A stretch of DNA of 64,000 nucleotides from HXMU1420-13 sp965228545 (GCA_965228545.1 OZ245822.1:1736001-1800000); one strand, 5' to 3'; shown: positions 51,459 to 60,874, numbered from the stretch's first letter. A program made the numbers and translations. The notes: generated by a model from the letters alone, not told the origin.

Positions 51459-52465
51459 GCTGCAATTTCGGCTTCTCGTTGTAATCCTTTGTTGATAATC
51501 TTCGAAACTAATTCATTTTCATCAGTTATCTCATCCACCGAAAGTGGTTTCCCATTCTTTAGCCAATCTGAAACTGTTCGCTTAAAATCTTTATCGATAG
51601 AGTGGGCAATACACGCCCCCATCGGCTCCAAGGCAGCTGCGTTACACAACTGCTCGTATTGATTTTTGATCGGAATTGTAAGCAGCTTTTTTCCTAAAAA
51701 CATGGTTTCGGAAGTAGTTTCAAATCCTGTTGAGGATACTACTCCATGACAGTCTTCTATGCTTCTTAAAAATGAATCTTTGCCAACAGGTCGTACCCAC
51801 ACGTTATTTTTTTTATATGCACGTTCGCATCCCGGCGCAAAGATGTGCCATTTGATCTCTGGATTTTGCCGAAAAATATTACTCAAAAACTGATGATCAA
51901 ATGCCGGAAGATATACCGTTATATGATCACCACCTGTAGGACGCAAATCCTTGATTTTTTGCCGGATAATCGGTGGTTCAATAAATTCGTCGTATCGTTT
52001 GTAATGCGATCCGAGTGCCTCAGTGAATGGAGCAAAATGTTTGAGCACGCCTTCCGCCACCAGTGATTTTCGTAATGGCCTTGGCACATTGGGGGAAGCA
52101 AAGGCAGCCTGATGACTGATCGCAACGCAAGGAATACCAGCTTGTTGAGCAGCCCATGCTGTAACCGGCTCAAAATCGTTTACAACAAAGTCGTAATCGT
52201 TGGTAGGCAGCGCATTTAAATCGCGCAAAAAAGTAAGTGGTTTTAACTGCAATGCCGTTTCTAAAAAATCCACACTACCATTGCTATCGTACGTCAAGCT
52301 GATACCACGAACTTTGTATCGGATTTCGCCATCTAAATCCATGTGAAAATTGTAGCCGCTTATTAATACATCCACTTCGGCAAACTCTCTAAGTACCGGT
52401 AACACTACGCGCGCACGGGTAATGTGTCCGTGTCCGGTACCTTGAACTCCATACAGAATTCTCAT
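51455..52465 (-). CDS. Glycosyltransferase-like protein (MJ1255/GT-B type)
   Basis: A 336-residue protein that resembles GT-B fold transferases. The N-terminal motif is ILYGVQGTGHGHITRARVVL and the middle part has VVNDFEPVTAWAAQQAGIPC. The C-terminal nucleotide-binding half holds CHGVVSSTGFETTSETMFLG and IPIKNQYEQLCNAAALE. The acceptor and donor are unknown. The start overlaps the end of the phosphoesterase gene by 4 bp, so they form an operon, perhaps for glycolipid or envelope synthesis. Confidence 0.85.
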   Translation of the reverse strand: MRILYGVQGTGHGHITRARVVLPVLREFAEVDVLISGYNFHMDLDGEIRYKVRGISLTYDSNGSVDFLETALQLKPLTFLRDLNALPTNDYDFVVNDFEPVTAWAAQQAGIPCVAISHQAAFASPNVPRPLRKSLVAEGVLKHFAPFTEALGSHYKRYDEFIEPPIIRQKIKDLRPTGGDHITVYLPAFDHQFLSNIFRQNPEIKWHIFAPGCERAYKKNNVWVRPVGKDSFLRSIEDCHGVVSSTGFETTSETMFLGKKLLTIPIKNQYEQLCNAAALEPMGACIAHSIDKDFKRTVSDWLKNGKPLSVDEITDENELVSKIINKGLQREAEIAA

Positions 52466-53277
52466 CCGATTACCATTTTTGCATTAGAAGGGGGCGACTG
52501 CATCAACTGAGTAATTTTTGGATTATCTTTAAGAGCGGCATCGTTTTCATATTTATACAAATTCCATTCAAATCCATCGTATTCCAAAGCAGTAAGATTC
52601 TCCACCCAATCGCCGGAATTCATGTAAATCACGCTCCCCTCTCCATTTTCGTAGCCGCGAATTTTCGGTTGATGAATATGCCCACACACTACATAATCGT
52701 ACCCTTCATCGATGGCCAATTCCATAGCCGTTACTTCAAAGTCGTCGATAAAATTAACGGCCGTTTTAACGCTGTCTTTGATCTTTTTAGAAAGCGAAAT
52801 CTTACCGTAACCAAACTTTACCGATAGTTTATTTACCCAGCGGTTTAGCAAAATCAAAAGTTCATAGCCTTTTCCACCAAGCTTAGCTAACCATTTCGAA
52901 TACTTCATGGTGATGTCAAAAATATCGCCATGAAAAAACCATACTTTTTCGCCATTCAATTCTAGTACTAATTTATCGCGAATAAAAAGAGGACCTAATT
53001 GCAAACTTGATACTTTTCGTAGCGTCTCGTCATGATTACCGGTGAGGTAGTAAATATCTACTCCATTGGTCATCATATTGATCAATGTTCGGATCACGTG
53101 CATGTGGGAATCCGGCCAATAATACTTTTTAAATTGCCACATATCCACGAAATCGCCATTTAGGATAACGCGCTTGGGATCAATCGAATTCAAGTATTGA
53201 ATCAATTCAACGGCATGGCAGCCCACAGTACCTAAATGTACATCAGAGATAACTACCGTATCGATGGGTCTTTTCAT
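52462..53277 (-). CDS. LpxH-like UDP-2,3-diacylglucosamine diphosphatase-family metallophosphoesterase
   Basis: A 271-residue calcineurin-like phosphoesterase of the UDP-2,3-diacylglucosamine diphosphatase (LpxH) family. Metal ligands are in VVISDVHLGTVGCHA, VILNGDFVDMWQF, YYLTGNHDETLR, VWFFHGDIFD and VCGHIHQPKIRGYE. It is longer than E. coli LpxH and of the type common in Bacteroidota-like genomes, where other glycolipid substrates have been suggested. A TTG three codons upstream is in frame; the ATG at 53277 is preferred. Coupled to a glycosyltransferase. Confidence 0.88.
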   Translation of the reverse strand: MKRPIDTVVISDVHLGTVGCHAVELIQYLNSIDPKRVILNGDFVDMWQFKKYYWPDSHMHVIRTLINMMTNGVDIYYLTGNHDETLRKVSSLQLGPLFIRDKLVLELNGEKVWFFHGDIFDITMKYSKWLAKLGGKGYELLILLNRWVNKLSVKFGYGKISLSKKIKDSVKTAVNFIDDFEVTAMELAIDEGYDYVVCGHIHQPKIRGYENGEGSVIYMNSGDWVENLTALEYDGFEWNLYKYENDAALKDNPKITQLMQSPPSNAKMVIG

Positions 53278-53419
53278 AATCTGCAAGATGATTTAGTCGT
53301 AAATATCTCTCTACAATGTTAACCTACTATGCACTCATTGTTACGATATGGTTACATAAACCCACTTTTTTGATCTCCACAACAAACACTTACATTACAA
53401 TACACCAACCCAAATTACT

Positions 53420-53872
53420 ATGAGCGAAGAATCCGCAAAAAAGATAGTCCACGTTCATTTACCTGAAAATGAACCATTTAAAACACACTTAACTGCGGGA
53501 GATCACCAGTTGATTGCCGATGAACCAACAACCGTAGATGGAGGCGAAGATACAGGACCGGATCCCTACGATCTTTTATTAATGGCTTTGGGATCTTGTA
53601 CTGTAATGACCATGAAAATGTACGCTAACCGGAAAGGTTGGGCACTCGGCGATGCGTATGTAGAACTTCGCCATCATAAAAATCATGTTGAAGATTGCGA
53701 AAATCCGGATAAACCGGCTTCTAAAATTGATCTGATTGAAAAAGAAATCATTCTGGAAGGCGATTTAACTGACGAACAGATAGAAAAACTCATCGATATT
53801 TCGAAGAAATGTCCGGTTCATAAAACGCTGCTTACCGAAACGAAAATCGAAACCATTCTTGGTTCTATTTGA
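53420..53872 (+). CDS. OsmC-family peroxiredoxin-like protein
   Basis: A 150-residue OsmC/Ohr-type protein that reduces organic hydroperoxides. The two reactive cysteines are in MALGSCTVMTMKMYANRKGW and DISKKCPVHKTLL. The N-terminal part has the strand pattern HLTAGDHQLIADEPTTVDGG and PDPYDLLL. It is cytosolic. Its last 8 bp overlap the convergent DUF1501 gene. Confidence 0.93.
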   Translation: MSEESAKKIVHVHLPENEPFKTHLTAGDHQLIADEPTTVDGGEDTGPDPYDLLLMALGSCTVMTMKMYANRKGWALGDAYVELRHHKNHVEDCENPDKPASKIDLIEKEIILEGDLTDEQIEKLIDISKKCPVHKTLLTETKIETILGSI

Positions 53873-55475
53873 TTAAGGTCATGCTTTTAGTCTCGATCTG
53901 ATTTCCGGCCTGAAGTCGGTAAATATACGTTCCACTCGATAATGCAGAGGCATCAAATCGCAAACTGTGATTTCCAGCGCTGATCCGCCGATCGATCATC
54001 GTTTGAATGATTCTTCCCTGCACATCAAACACTTGTAGGCGAACCGTAGCCGGTTGTTGTAAAGTAAATGAGATCGTTGTTACGGGGTTAAATGGATTCG
54101 GATAATTTTGATGCAGCTTAAAGCTTATTGGACCGGTAGAAGATTCATTATTCACGGTATTCGGGACATCCAAAAACGGCACCTTTTCGTGATCACTTCC
54201 TAATGCCGCCTGCGCATCCTCTTTACTTATTCCAAACCAATCGCAAAGCAGAGTGAGGTAAACCTGACGGAAATCATACTCATGCTGCATGTTATCAAAT
54301 TCATCTAGATCATCGGCATCTAATTTAGGGTCCTCGCCGATTAAGCCGCCCTGAACAGTATCACCAAACACAAAAAGCGGTGCCGCCGTACCATGATCAG
54401 TCCCCGCAGCTCCATTACTGAATACACGTCGGCCGAATTCCGAAAACGTTGCGATAAGCACTTCTTCAGATCGACTATCTGCTGAGAGATCATTATAAAA
54501 ATCGCTCACGGCTGTACTCAACTCGGTCAGTAATGCGGTATGATCGCCCAATTGATTGGCATGGGTATCAAATCCATCTAAGGAAACTAAAAATATTTTA
54601 GTGCCAAGATTTCCTTTTATCAATCTGGAAACGATAGAAAGACTTCTCCCCAAATTTTCAGAATCAAATTCTATTCGGTTCGAACTTTCGTCGTAGGCGT
54701 TTTTGATCGACTCCGCATATCGAAATGAATTATTGGCTTGTGTTCGCATGAATCGCATTTCGTCGCCATACACGGTCTCGGGCAAGCCATCCATCGAATA
54801 AATCACTCCATTCTCAACCAAATACTCTAGGATTCCAACATCGTTTAGTGTCATTCCCATATCCAACGCATCGCCTTTAAAAAGCAGTGATGATGCCCCG
54901 CCAATTTGTACCGCAAGTGGATTATTAGGTGGGTTTTCAACAAAATCAGGATTTTGATTCGCCAAATGTCTCCCAAGCCAACCTGTTTGCAGGTATTCGT
55001 CATGGTCGCTCGCACTTAGCCAAATATCGGTGGATCGAAAATGTGACAGATCACCATTTGGGTAACCCACACTTTGAATTACGCCCATTTTACCTTCCTC
55101 CCACAGTGGCATCAACGACTGCATGGCAGGATTTAAGCCCATCGTATCTGATAAACTTATTGCCTCATTTTTTGCTACCGAAATATCCCATCGGTAATTG
55201 TAGTACAGAGCGTTCTCGACAGGAACTACGGTGTTTAATCCATCATTTCCACCATTTAATTGGATGAGCACCAAAACCCGATTGGATTCCAATCCTGCAA
55301 GTTTTCGAAACAAAGAGGAACTTTGCAGCGCTTGTACCGGAGTATTGCCTAATACAAAGGCACTTCCTGCTGTAAATAATCCCAATCGGCGAATAAAATC
55401 TCTTCGACTACATAAATCATGATGCTCATGATGATGATGCCCGTCGGCTAAGCTGCTTCCCTTAATTTTTTTCAT
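53865..55475 (-). CDS. DUF1501 protein with Tat-like signal and T9SS sorting domain
   Basis: A 536-residue DUF1501 protein (sulfatase-like fold family, e.g. VLIQLNGGNDGLNTVVPVEN, then IFLVSLDGFDTHANQLGDHT and FSEFGRRVFSNGAAGTDHGT). The N-terminus has a His cluster, DGHHHHEHHDLC, then a twin-arginine motif SRRDFIRRLGLFTAGSAFVL. The C-terminus is a T9SS type A sorting domain: NYPNPFNPVTTISF, ending KSMTLIK. It probably crosses the inner membrane by Tat and the outer by T9SS. Function is unknown; the DUF1800 partner is 12 bp upstream, the usual pairing. Confidence 0.92.
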   Translation of the reverse strand: MKKIKGSSLADGHHHHEHHDLCSRRDFIRRLGLFTAGSAFVLGNTPVQALQSSSLFRKLAGLESNRVLVLIQLNGGNDGLNTVVPVENALYYNYRWDISVAKNEAISLSDTMGLNPAMQSLMPLWEEGKMGVIQSVGYPNGDLSHFRSTDIWLSASDHDEYLQTGWLGRHLANQNPDFVENPPNNPLAVQIGGASSLLFKGDALDMGMTLNDVGILEYLVENGVIYSMDGLPETVYGDEMRFMRTQANNSFRYAESIKNAYDESSNRIEFDSENLGRSLSIVSRLIKGNLGTKIFLVSLDGFDTHANQLGDHTALLTELSTAVSDFYNDLSADSRSEEVLIATFSEFGRRVFSNGAAGTDHGTAAPLFVFGDTVQGGLIGEDPKLDADDLDEFDNMQHEYDFRQVYLTLLCDWFGISKEDAQAALGSDHEKVPFLDVPNTVNNESSTGPISFKLHQNYPNPFNPVTTISFTLQQPATVRLQVFDVQGRIIQTMIDRRISAGNHSLRFDASALSSGTYIYRLQAGNQIETKSMTLIK

Positions 55476-55487
55476 AATAGCTCTCCT

Positions 55488-57002
55488 CTACATTAACTGA
55501 TATTCAGGAAGTTGGCGAAGGTGAGCCATCAACCTAAAAACCCGCCAATAAGCTCCGCTATTGTTGATGTCCCACTCATAATCAGGGATGCCGGCTAATA
55601 ATATTTCGGGAAGTTGGTTTCGCTCTGTTTCGGGGATGTCTACGGCAATCATGTATTCTGCCAGATCGTAAGCAAGTTGGTACGGATCATTCGGATCACT
55701 CATACCTTTTGCAATTGCAATGGGATCTATGCCATATTCGTCATCGTTGTGATACAAATTGGCCAAAGTAAAACTCCATCGTTTAGGCAAGGTTGTGGTA
55801 GAAATCCAACTTCGATAACCCGGCCAGCCGGCTACATTTACCGGATTTAGTAAAAACTGACCCAACTCAAATAACTGATAGGGTTGCCAGCCACGTAAAT
55901 CTCCGGCAACATCTTCGCCGGTTTCAATTTGCATGCCTAACATGTAATCGACCGGACTTTTTATCATGGAGCCCAGAAAATCAGTATCGAAGAAATGTTC
56001 GCTTTTCAGCAGTTTGCGAAGTACCGGTTCCAGTTCAAACGATTCTTGAATGAACAACTGAGCCAACTCATTCACAATGGTTTCATTTGGTGTTTCGTAC
56101 ACAAAATATTTATAGATTTTTGTGCAGATAAATCGAGCAATCTCTTGGGTACGTTCTTCAAAAATGATGTCGATAGTACCACTGTAATCGAATCTTCCTC
56201 GCCTCCCTAGAAACTCTTTGGTTCCTCCGTCGTGTAAATTTGAATTAAATATTGATCGTATCGTATTCCAGTTGAACCAATATCCCGTGAGAGCACGCGC
56301 CATTTCACGAATATCATTTTCGGTATAATTTCCAATACCCATGGTAAAGAGCTCCATGAGTTCACGCGCATAATTTTCGTTGGGATTCCCCACTCTGTTT
56401 TCAACCCCATCCAGATAAAAAAGCATGGCATCTTCCAGCCCAATATCATGTACAAAGGATTTAAAATTACCCAAAGCATTTGTGCGTAGCGCCTTTACAT
56501 AACGATAAGCCATGGGTGCATGCTCGTATTTTCCGATTTCTGTAACAAAGTGATTATGCCAAAACAACACCATTTTCTCCCGAAATGGGTGTTCTTTCAT
56601 CAATTCAGTCCATTCAGTTTGATATTCGATATACCGGTGATAGTTATCGTTGAAGTACTGCAAAATAGCTTCATCACCCTGATTCCAAGGCGGTCGGGTA
56701 TCAATCCAGCCTGGTGGTTCGGGCATGGGAGCGTTAATCGCCTCGTCGATAAGCGTGTCTATCAGGGTAGTCGGATTTTGAGCTAAAAGGCTTTCTATTT
56801 GTGAGTAATGAACGCCGAATCCAAGTCGGCGCATCACATGAAATACACGTTTTTTATTCCATGGCATAGAGTCGCTCGGAATATATTCTGACAAACCGGT
56901 AGATAAGCCCTTCGCTCTCTTATTGGGATGGAAGGTTTTACGCTTTTCTCGGGGCTGATGAATTTGCTTTACTTTCTCGTGTGAGAGGTCGTTTTCGAAC
57001 AT
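55488..57002 (-). CDS. DUF1800 protein
   Basis: A 504-residue DUF1800 protein, a helix-rich family almost always paired with DUF1501. Features are MRRLGFGVHYSQIESLLAQN, MVLFWHNHFVTEIGKYEHAP, NENYARELMELFTMGIGNYT and MARALTGYWFNW. Unlike its partner it shows no clear signal peptide; the N-terminus is strongly basic and polar. The function of the family is unknown. It is the first gene of the pair, divergent from a lipoprotein gene. Confidence 0.92.
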   Translation of the reverse strand: MFENDLSHEKVKQIHQPREKRKTFHPNKRAKGLSTGLSEYIPSDSMPWNKKRVFHVMRRLGFGVHYSQIESLLAQNPTTLIDTLIDEAINAPMPEPPGWIDTRPPWNQGDEAILQYFNDNYHRYIEYQTEWTELMKEHPFREKMVLFWHNHFVTEIGKYEHAPMAYRYVKALRTNALGNFKSFVHDIGLEDAMLFYLDGVENRVGNPNENYARELMELFTMGIGNYTENDIREMARALTGYWFNWNTIRSIFNSNLHDGGTKEFLGRRGRFDYSGTIDIIFEERTQEIARFICTKIYKYFVYETPNETIVNELAQLFIQESFELEPVLRKLLKSEHFFDTDFLGSMIKSPVDYMLGMQIETGEDVAGDLRGWQPYQLFELGQFLLNPVNVAGWPGYRSWISTTTLPKRWSFTLANLYHNDDEYGIDPIAIAKGMSDPNDPYQLAYDLAEYMIAVDIPETERNQLPEILLAGIPDYEWDINNSGAYWRVFRLMAHLRQLPEYQLM

Positions 57003-57134
57003 AAACTACTCAGTTTTTAGGCACTTCTGTAATAAGAGCATTTTTCGTGCTATTTGCCACAACTTGATCATCAGTAATAATTTGGTAACCTTTAAAGCGT
57101 TCTGAATGTGAACTTTTAAATAACATATTCGGGT

Positions 57135-57467
57135 ATGAAGTCTTCTAAAACACTATTGTTCCTTTCCATTTTACTTTTTAGCTGTACCATGTTCGATGGC
57201 TTATTCGAGGAGCCCGAACGCCTATGGGTTGAGGTAGCTTCCGGTGAACGACAGTGTATTCCTCCTGATTATGCCTCGCTGGATGAAGCTATTAGTCAAC
57301 TTGAAGACAATAATATAGAAGTTTTTGACAGCGATGAACACAATCTGGTAGTTTGCAGAGCTTGCCATTGTCCTACAGGAATTACCTACCGCGCTTGTAT
57401 CAACAAATCTGACCTAGAAGATGCTGAAGAATTAGGTTGGAGGTACATTCATGATGTCGGCAACTAA
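57135..57467 (+). CDS. Small cysteine-rich lipoprotein
   Basis: A 110-residue predicted lipoprotein, not assigned to a family. The lipobox LLFSC (Cys about residue 17) ends the signal peptide. The mature part has five cysteines (GERQCIPP, VVCRACHCPTGITY and RACINK), which could form disulfides or bind a metal. It is about 50 bp before the glutamine-synthetase-like gene but there is no evidence of a shared role. Confidence 0.72.
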   Translation: MKSSKTLLFLSILLFSCTMFDGLFEEPERLWVEVASGERQCIPPDYASLDEAISQLEDNNIEVFDSDEHNLVVCRACHCPTGITYRACINKSDLEDAEELGWRYIHDVGN

Positions 57468-57520
57468 TTTATATCTACACTTCGCTCTACTCTTTTCTAT
57501 ATTCGGCTAAAAAGTTATCA

Positions 57521-58873
57521 ATGACGAAAGCAGAAACGATTCAACGGCTACAAGAGCTTGAAGTACGGTACATAAAATTTGGTGTTTTTGATATAGATGG
57601 GGTGTTACGAGGAAAGCTCATCAGTAAAGAAAAATTCCTTAGTGCATTAGATTCTGATGTTGGTTTTTGTAATGTGATTTTTGGCTGGGATGTAAACGAT
57701 CAATGTTACGATAACACAAAAGTAAGTGGGTGGCATACCGGATATCCTGATGCTTTTGCTACTATAGATCCGGGAACATTCAGAACCATTCCCTGGCAGC
57801 ATCATACGCCTTTTTTTCTTGCAGATTTTGAATCATCGCCGCAGATAAATCAGGTTTGTCCACGGTCGTTGCTAAAGCGAATACGAAACGAAGCCATTGA
57901 AATGGGATTTTTGCCGAAATTTTCTGCAGAATTCGAGTGGTTTAACTTTGCTGAAACACCTCAAACTTTACATGAAAAAGACTATCAAAATCCAACACCG
58001 CTTACTCCGGGTATGTTTGGGTATTCTGCTATTCGGTTGTCCCAACAACTTGAATATGTAGACCAATTATTTAATCAACTTTATGATTTCGGGATTCCTC
58101 TTGAAGGCCTACACACTGAAACCGGCGATGGCGCTTACGAAGCCGCCATAACCTATGATGATATTTTGATCTCCTCAGATCGAGCAGCACTATTTAAAAA
58201 TGCGGTAAAAGAAATTGCAGCTTCGCATGAAATCATGCCAAGTTTTATGGCAAAGTGGAATCCTGAACTGCCGGGGTGTAGTGGTCATATTCATCAAAGT
58301 TTGTGGGACGAACATGGAAGCAATCTTTTTTTTGATGATAATCAACCGGATCGCATAAGTAAACTGATGCAACACTTTGTTGCCGGACAATTACACTGTC
58401 TGCCCAATATACTCCCACTTTTTGCGCCAACAACAAACAGTTATAAGCGATATGTTGCCGGCTCTTGGTCGCCAACTTCGGTTAGTTGGGGTATTGAAAA
58501 CAGAACTACCGCCCTGCGGGTTATCAACCATAAAGAGCAATCGATGCGAGTGGAACACCGAGTATCGGGAGCGGATGTGAATCCATATTTAAGTATGGCG
58601 GCGGCATTGGCTTCGGGATTATATGGCATCAAAAACGAAATAGAACTAACTATTCCATCTACGAATGGGAATCAATATGCGGTTAAAGATTCGGTTCAAC
58701 TCCCTAATTCTCTAGAAAAAGCAACCGAAGCCATGAAAAACTCAGATGTTGCGAACCAGCTTTTTGGGGAGGATTTTGTGGATCACTTTATTCGAACTCG
58801 TGAATGGGAAGTTCGTCAGCAAGACCTCTCGCTGCCGAATTGGGAAATGAAGCGTTATTTCGAAATCATTTAA
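57521..58873 (+). CDS. Glutamine synthetase family protein (gamma-glutamyl ligase-like)
   Basis: A 450-residue member of the glutamine synthetase fold. The metal-binding E-x-E is in FSAEFEWFNF. The middle motif is GLHTETGDGAYEAAITY and the His metal site is GCSGHIHQSLWDEHGSNLFF. Phosphate-binding residues are in SYKRYVAGSWSPTSVSWGIE, followed by NRTTALRV and HRVSGADVNPYLSMAAALAS. These all fit an ATP-dependent ligase, and the sequence is closer to GlnA-like/PuuA-type gamma-glutamyl ligases than to the nitrogen-assimilation enzyme. It starts an operon with a kinase-like and a HAD gene (24-bp and 2-bp gaps). Confidence 0.88.
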   Translation: MTKAETIQRLQELEVRYIKFGVFDIDGVLRGKLISKEKFLSALDSDVGFCNVIFGWDVNDQCYDNTKVSGWHTGYPDAFATIDPGTFRTIPWQHHTPFFLADFESSPQINQVCPRSLLKRIRNEAIEMGFLPKFSAEFEWFNFAETPQTLHEKDYQNPTPLTPGMFGYSAIRLSQQLEYVDQLFNQLYDFGIPLEGLHTETGDGAYEAAITYDDILISSDRAALFKNAVKEIAASHEIMPSFMAKWNPELPGCSGHIHQSLWDEHGSNLFFDDNQPDRISKLMQHFVAGQLHCLPNILPLFAPTTNSYKRYVAGSWSPTSVSWGIENRTTALRVINHKEQSMRVEHRVSGADVNPYLSMAAALASGLYGIKNEIELTIPSTNGNQYAVKDSVQLPNSLEKATEAMKNSDVANQLFGEDFVDHFIRTREWEVRQQDLSLPNWEMKRYFEII

Positions 58874-58897
58874 TAAATTCATTTTAAAAACAGAATC

Positions 58898-59941
58898 ATG
58901 ACATTCATCGATTTCAATGCCATTGTAAGTGATGCCTGGAAAGCTTACGATAATTCAAGACCTATTGCCCGTATCGAAGACATAAGTGCTAAAGTATCCA
59001 CCAATCACGTATATCGAATTACGCTTAAAGATGGGTTTTCGGTGGTTGCAAAGTTATCATATTTTGGGCTCTTTGATCATTTCGTGGAAGATCATGCCAT
59101 TATAAACGCAATGGCTAATAATTTGCCCGAACCTTTTGAAAACTTTCTCGCACGTTCACTTTTTAAGGGCAATGAGCTATTTGTACATCGTTATCAAACC
59201 GATTTGATCGATGCCTGGGTGGTGTTTTACCGACCGGTTAAAATCCTGAATAAATTGCCTCGAAAGCTTGATGAAAACCAGATTGTTCGATTGGGGATGG
59301 AAACTGCCCGCTTTCACGAAGCCTGTTTGACAATTAAGAACAGCCTCCCCGGTTCGTCAAAAACTATGATGGTTGATATAGAAGGATTGGAAGCAATTCT
59401 TGAAACTGATGAAGGCCGTTTTCAATATCGGATGCACCTTGATTTTATTAAAGAACAATGCGCGTTGTTTAAGCAAAATTATCGCGCGTTAGAGGCAAAT
59501 ACCCTAGAAGATATACCTGTTTTTGTGGATTGGAATATCGGTAATTTCTCTGTTTCGGATGACCTTCAGCTCTTTTCGCGCTGGGATTATGATTGGTTTA
59601 GAGTAAGTAGCCGAATTATGGATTTCTACTTTTTCAGTCGCGTAGTTTCCGAAGCCGGTGATCAAACTATCTTCAGTTACAACATAGATGTACTTATGCA
59701 AGAACGTTTTCTGATGTACCTAAAAGCCTATCATCAACGAAATCCTCTTAGCGAACGAGAAATTTTATTCCTGAAAGAATGCTATCGCTTCTTCCTGCTA
59801 AATTATGTAGTGAAATATGGCACTTATTTCTTTCATGAAATATTTGCCACTCGCTTACAAAAAGAAACCCTGGAGGTGCACTTGCCTTCTATCGAGAAAA
59901 AATTTAACCCTTCAATTTTACTCAAAGCTTTGAATTTATAA
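58898..59941 (+). CDS. Aminoglycoside/choline-kinase-like phosphotransferase
   Basis: A 347-residue protein of the APH kinase fold. The ATP-binding Lys is in FSVVAKLSYFG. The catalytic loop VFVDWNIGNFSV keeps the Asp and Asn of the family (D-x4-N) but lacks the usual HG before the Asp. The metal-binding loop reads SRWDYDWFRV. It is predicted to phosphorylate a small molecule; the substrate is unknown. It lies between the glutamine-synthetase-like and HAD genes, which suggests one pathway. Confidence 0.8.
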   Translation: MTFIDFNAIVSDAWKAYDNSRPIARIEDISAKVSTNHVYRITLKDGFSVVAKLSYFGLFDHFVEDHAIINAMANNLPEPFENFLARSLFKGNELFVHRYQTDLIDAWVVFYRPVKILNKLPRKLDENQIVRLGMETARFHEACLTIKNSLPGSSKTMMVDIEGLEAILETDEGRFQYRMHLDFIKEQCALFKQNYRALEANTLEDIPVFVDWNIGNFSVSDDLQLFSRWDYDWFRVSSRIMDFYFFSRVVSEAGDQTIFSYNIDVLMQERFLMYLKAYHQRNPLSEREILFLKECYRFFLLNYVVKYGTYFFHEIFATRLQKETLEVHLPSIEKKFNPSILLKALNL

Positions 59942-59943
59942 CC

Positions 59944-60792
59944 ATGAATTATCCATCATTTTTTGAAATTGCGAAAGATTTTCGTGTCATTATGCTCGAC
60001 TCCTACGGAGTGGTGAAAAATCATAACGGGTTAATTGAGGGAGTAGGTAAAACGATAGACTGGATTAAAAACGAAGGCAAAACTTTTCGTTTGCTTACCA
60101 ATGATGCATCTCGGAGTCAGCTACAGCAGAAAGAAAGTCTGGCTGGATTAGGATTAAAGAATATCGAACTCCATGAGATTGTTACCTCGGGAATGATGGC
60201 GAAACAATTTTTGGAGCAAAAAATTACAGAAGGTAAAATTGCCTATTTAGGCACCGAAAACTCAGCCGAATATATTCTTCAGTCTGGGTTAGAGCATATT
60301 GCTGTAAGCGATATTGATATAGAGAATCTGGACGAAATTTCCTGTTTTGTTTTTCTGGATGATGAAGGCTTTGACTGGAACCGAGATATCAATAAAACAG
60401 TAAATATTCTTCGTAAAAAAACCATGCCTGTTATTCTTGCTAATTCAGATAAATTTTATCCTGTTTCGCATAACGATGTAGCTGTTGCAACCGGTGGTAT
60501 CGCAAAACTGGTTGAAAGCATGCTAAACCGAAAGTTTATCCACTTTGGAAAACCTGATTCCCAAATGTTTATGTACGCTTATGAGCAGTTGGTCGACGAC
60601 ATTGGCTTCATCGACAAAAAAGACATCTTGATGGTTGGGGATACGTTGGACACCGACATACTTGGCGGTAATAAATTTGGCGTTCAAACCATGCTGGTAT
60701 TGTCGGGTAACACTCGTGCGGATAAAGCACAGCTGCAAATTCAGAGTAAAGGGATAATCCCGGACTTTATTTGTAAGTCTGTTATTGAGTGA
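59944..60792 (+). CDS. HAD-IIA hydrolase with unusual motif I
   Basis: A 282-residue HAD superfamily phosphatase of the IIA (NagD-like) class. Motif I is VIMLDSYGVVKNHNG: the nucleophile is Asp19 but the general acid/base Asp is replaced by Tyr21. Motif II is RLLTNDASRSQL. The catalytic Lys is in HFGKPDSQMFMYAYEQ and motif IV is DILMVGDTLDTDILGGNKFG. HAD-IIA members with D-x-W/Y in motif I exist, so this may be a functional subgroup with a different mechanism. The ATG is 2 bp after the kinase stop. The HAD stop TGA overlaps the left inverted repeat of the GxxExxY cassette. Confidence 0.88.
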   Translation: MNYPSFFEIAKDFRVIMLDSYGVVKNHNGLIEGVGKTIDWIKNEGKTFRLLTNDASRSQLQQKESLAGLGLKNIELHEIVTSGMMAKQFLEQKITEGKIAYLGTENSAEYILQSGLEHIAVSDIDIENLDEISCFVFLDDEGFDWNRDINKTVNILRKKTMPVILANSDKFYPVSHNDVAVATGGIAKLVESMLNRKFIHFGKPDSQMFMYAYEQLVDDIGFIDKKDILMVGDTLDTDILGGNKFGVQTMLVLSGNTRADKAQLQIQSKGIIPDFICKSVIE

Positions 60793-60828
60793 CGATGATT
60801 TGAAGGATTTAGGGATTTGCTTGATTTT
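60791..60828 (+). repeat. Inverted repeat, left border of the GxxExxY cassette
   Basis: A GATTT-periodic segment with spacing of 8-9 bp that begins within the HAD stop codon. It is inverted at 61243-61279; the core AAGGATTTAGGGATTT (60803-60818) is perfectly complementary to its partner. Confidence 0.85.
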
Positions 60829-60874
60829 ATTGCATTTTCTTCCCAATAATAAATGATATTTTCAGGGGTAGATT

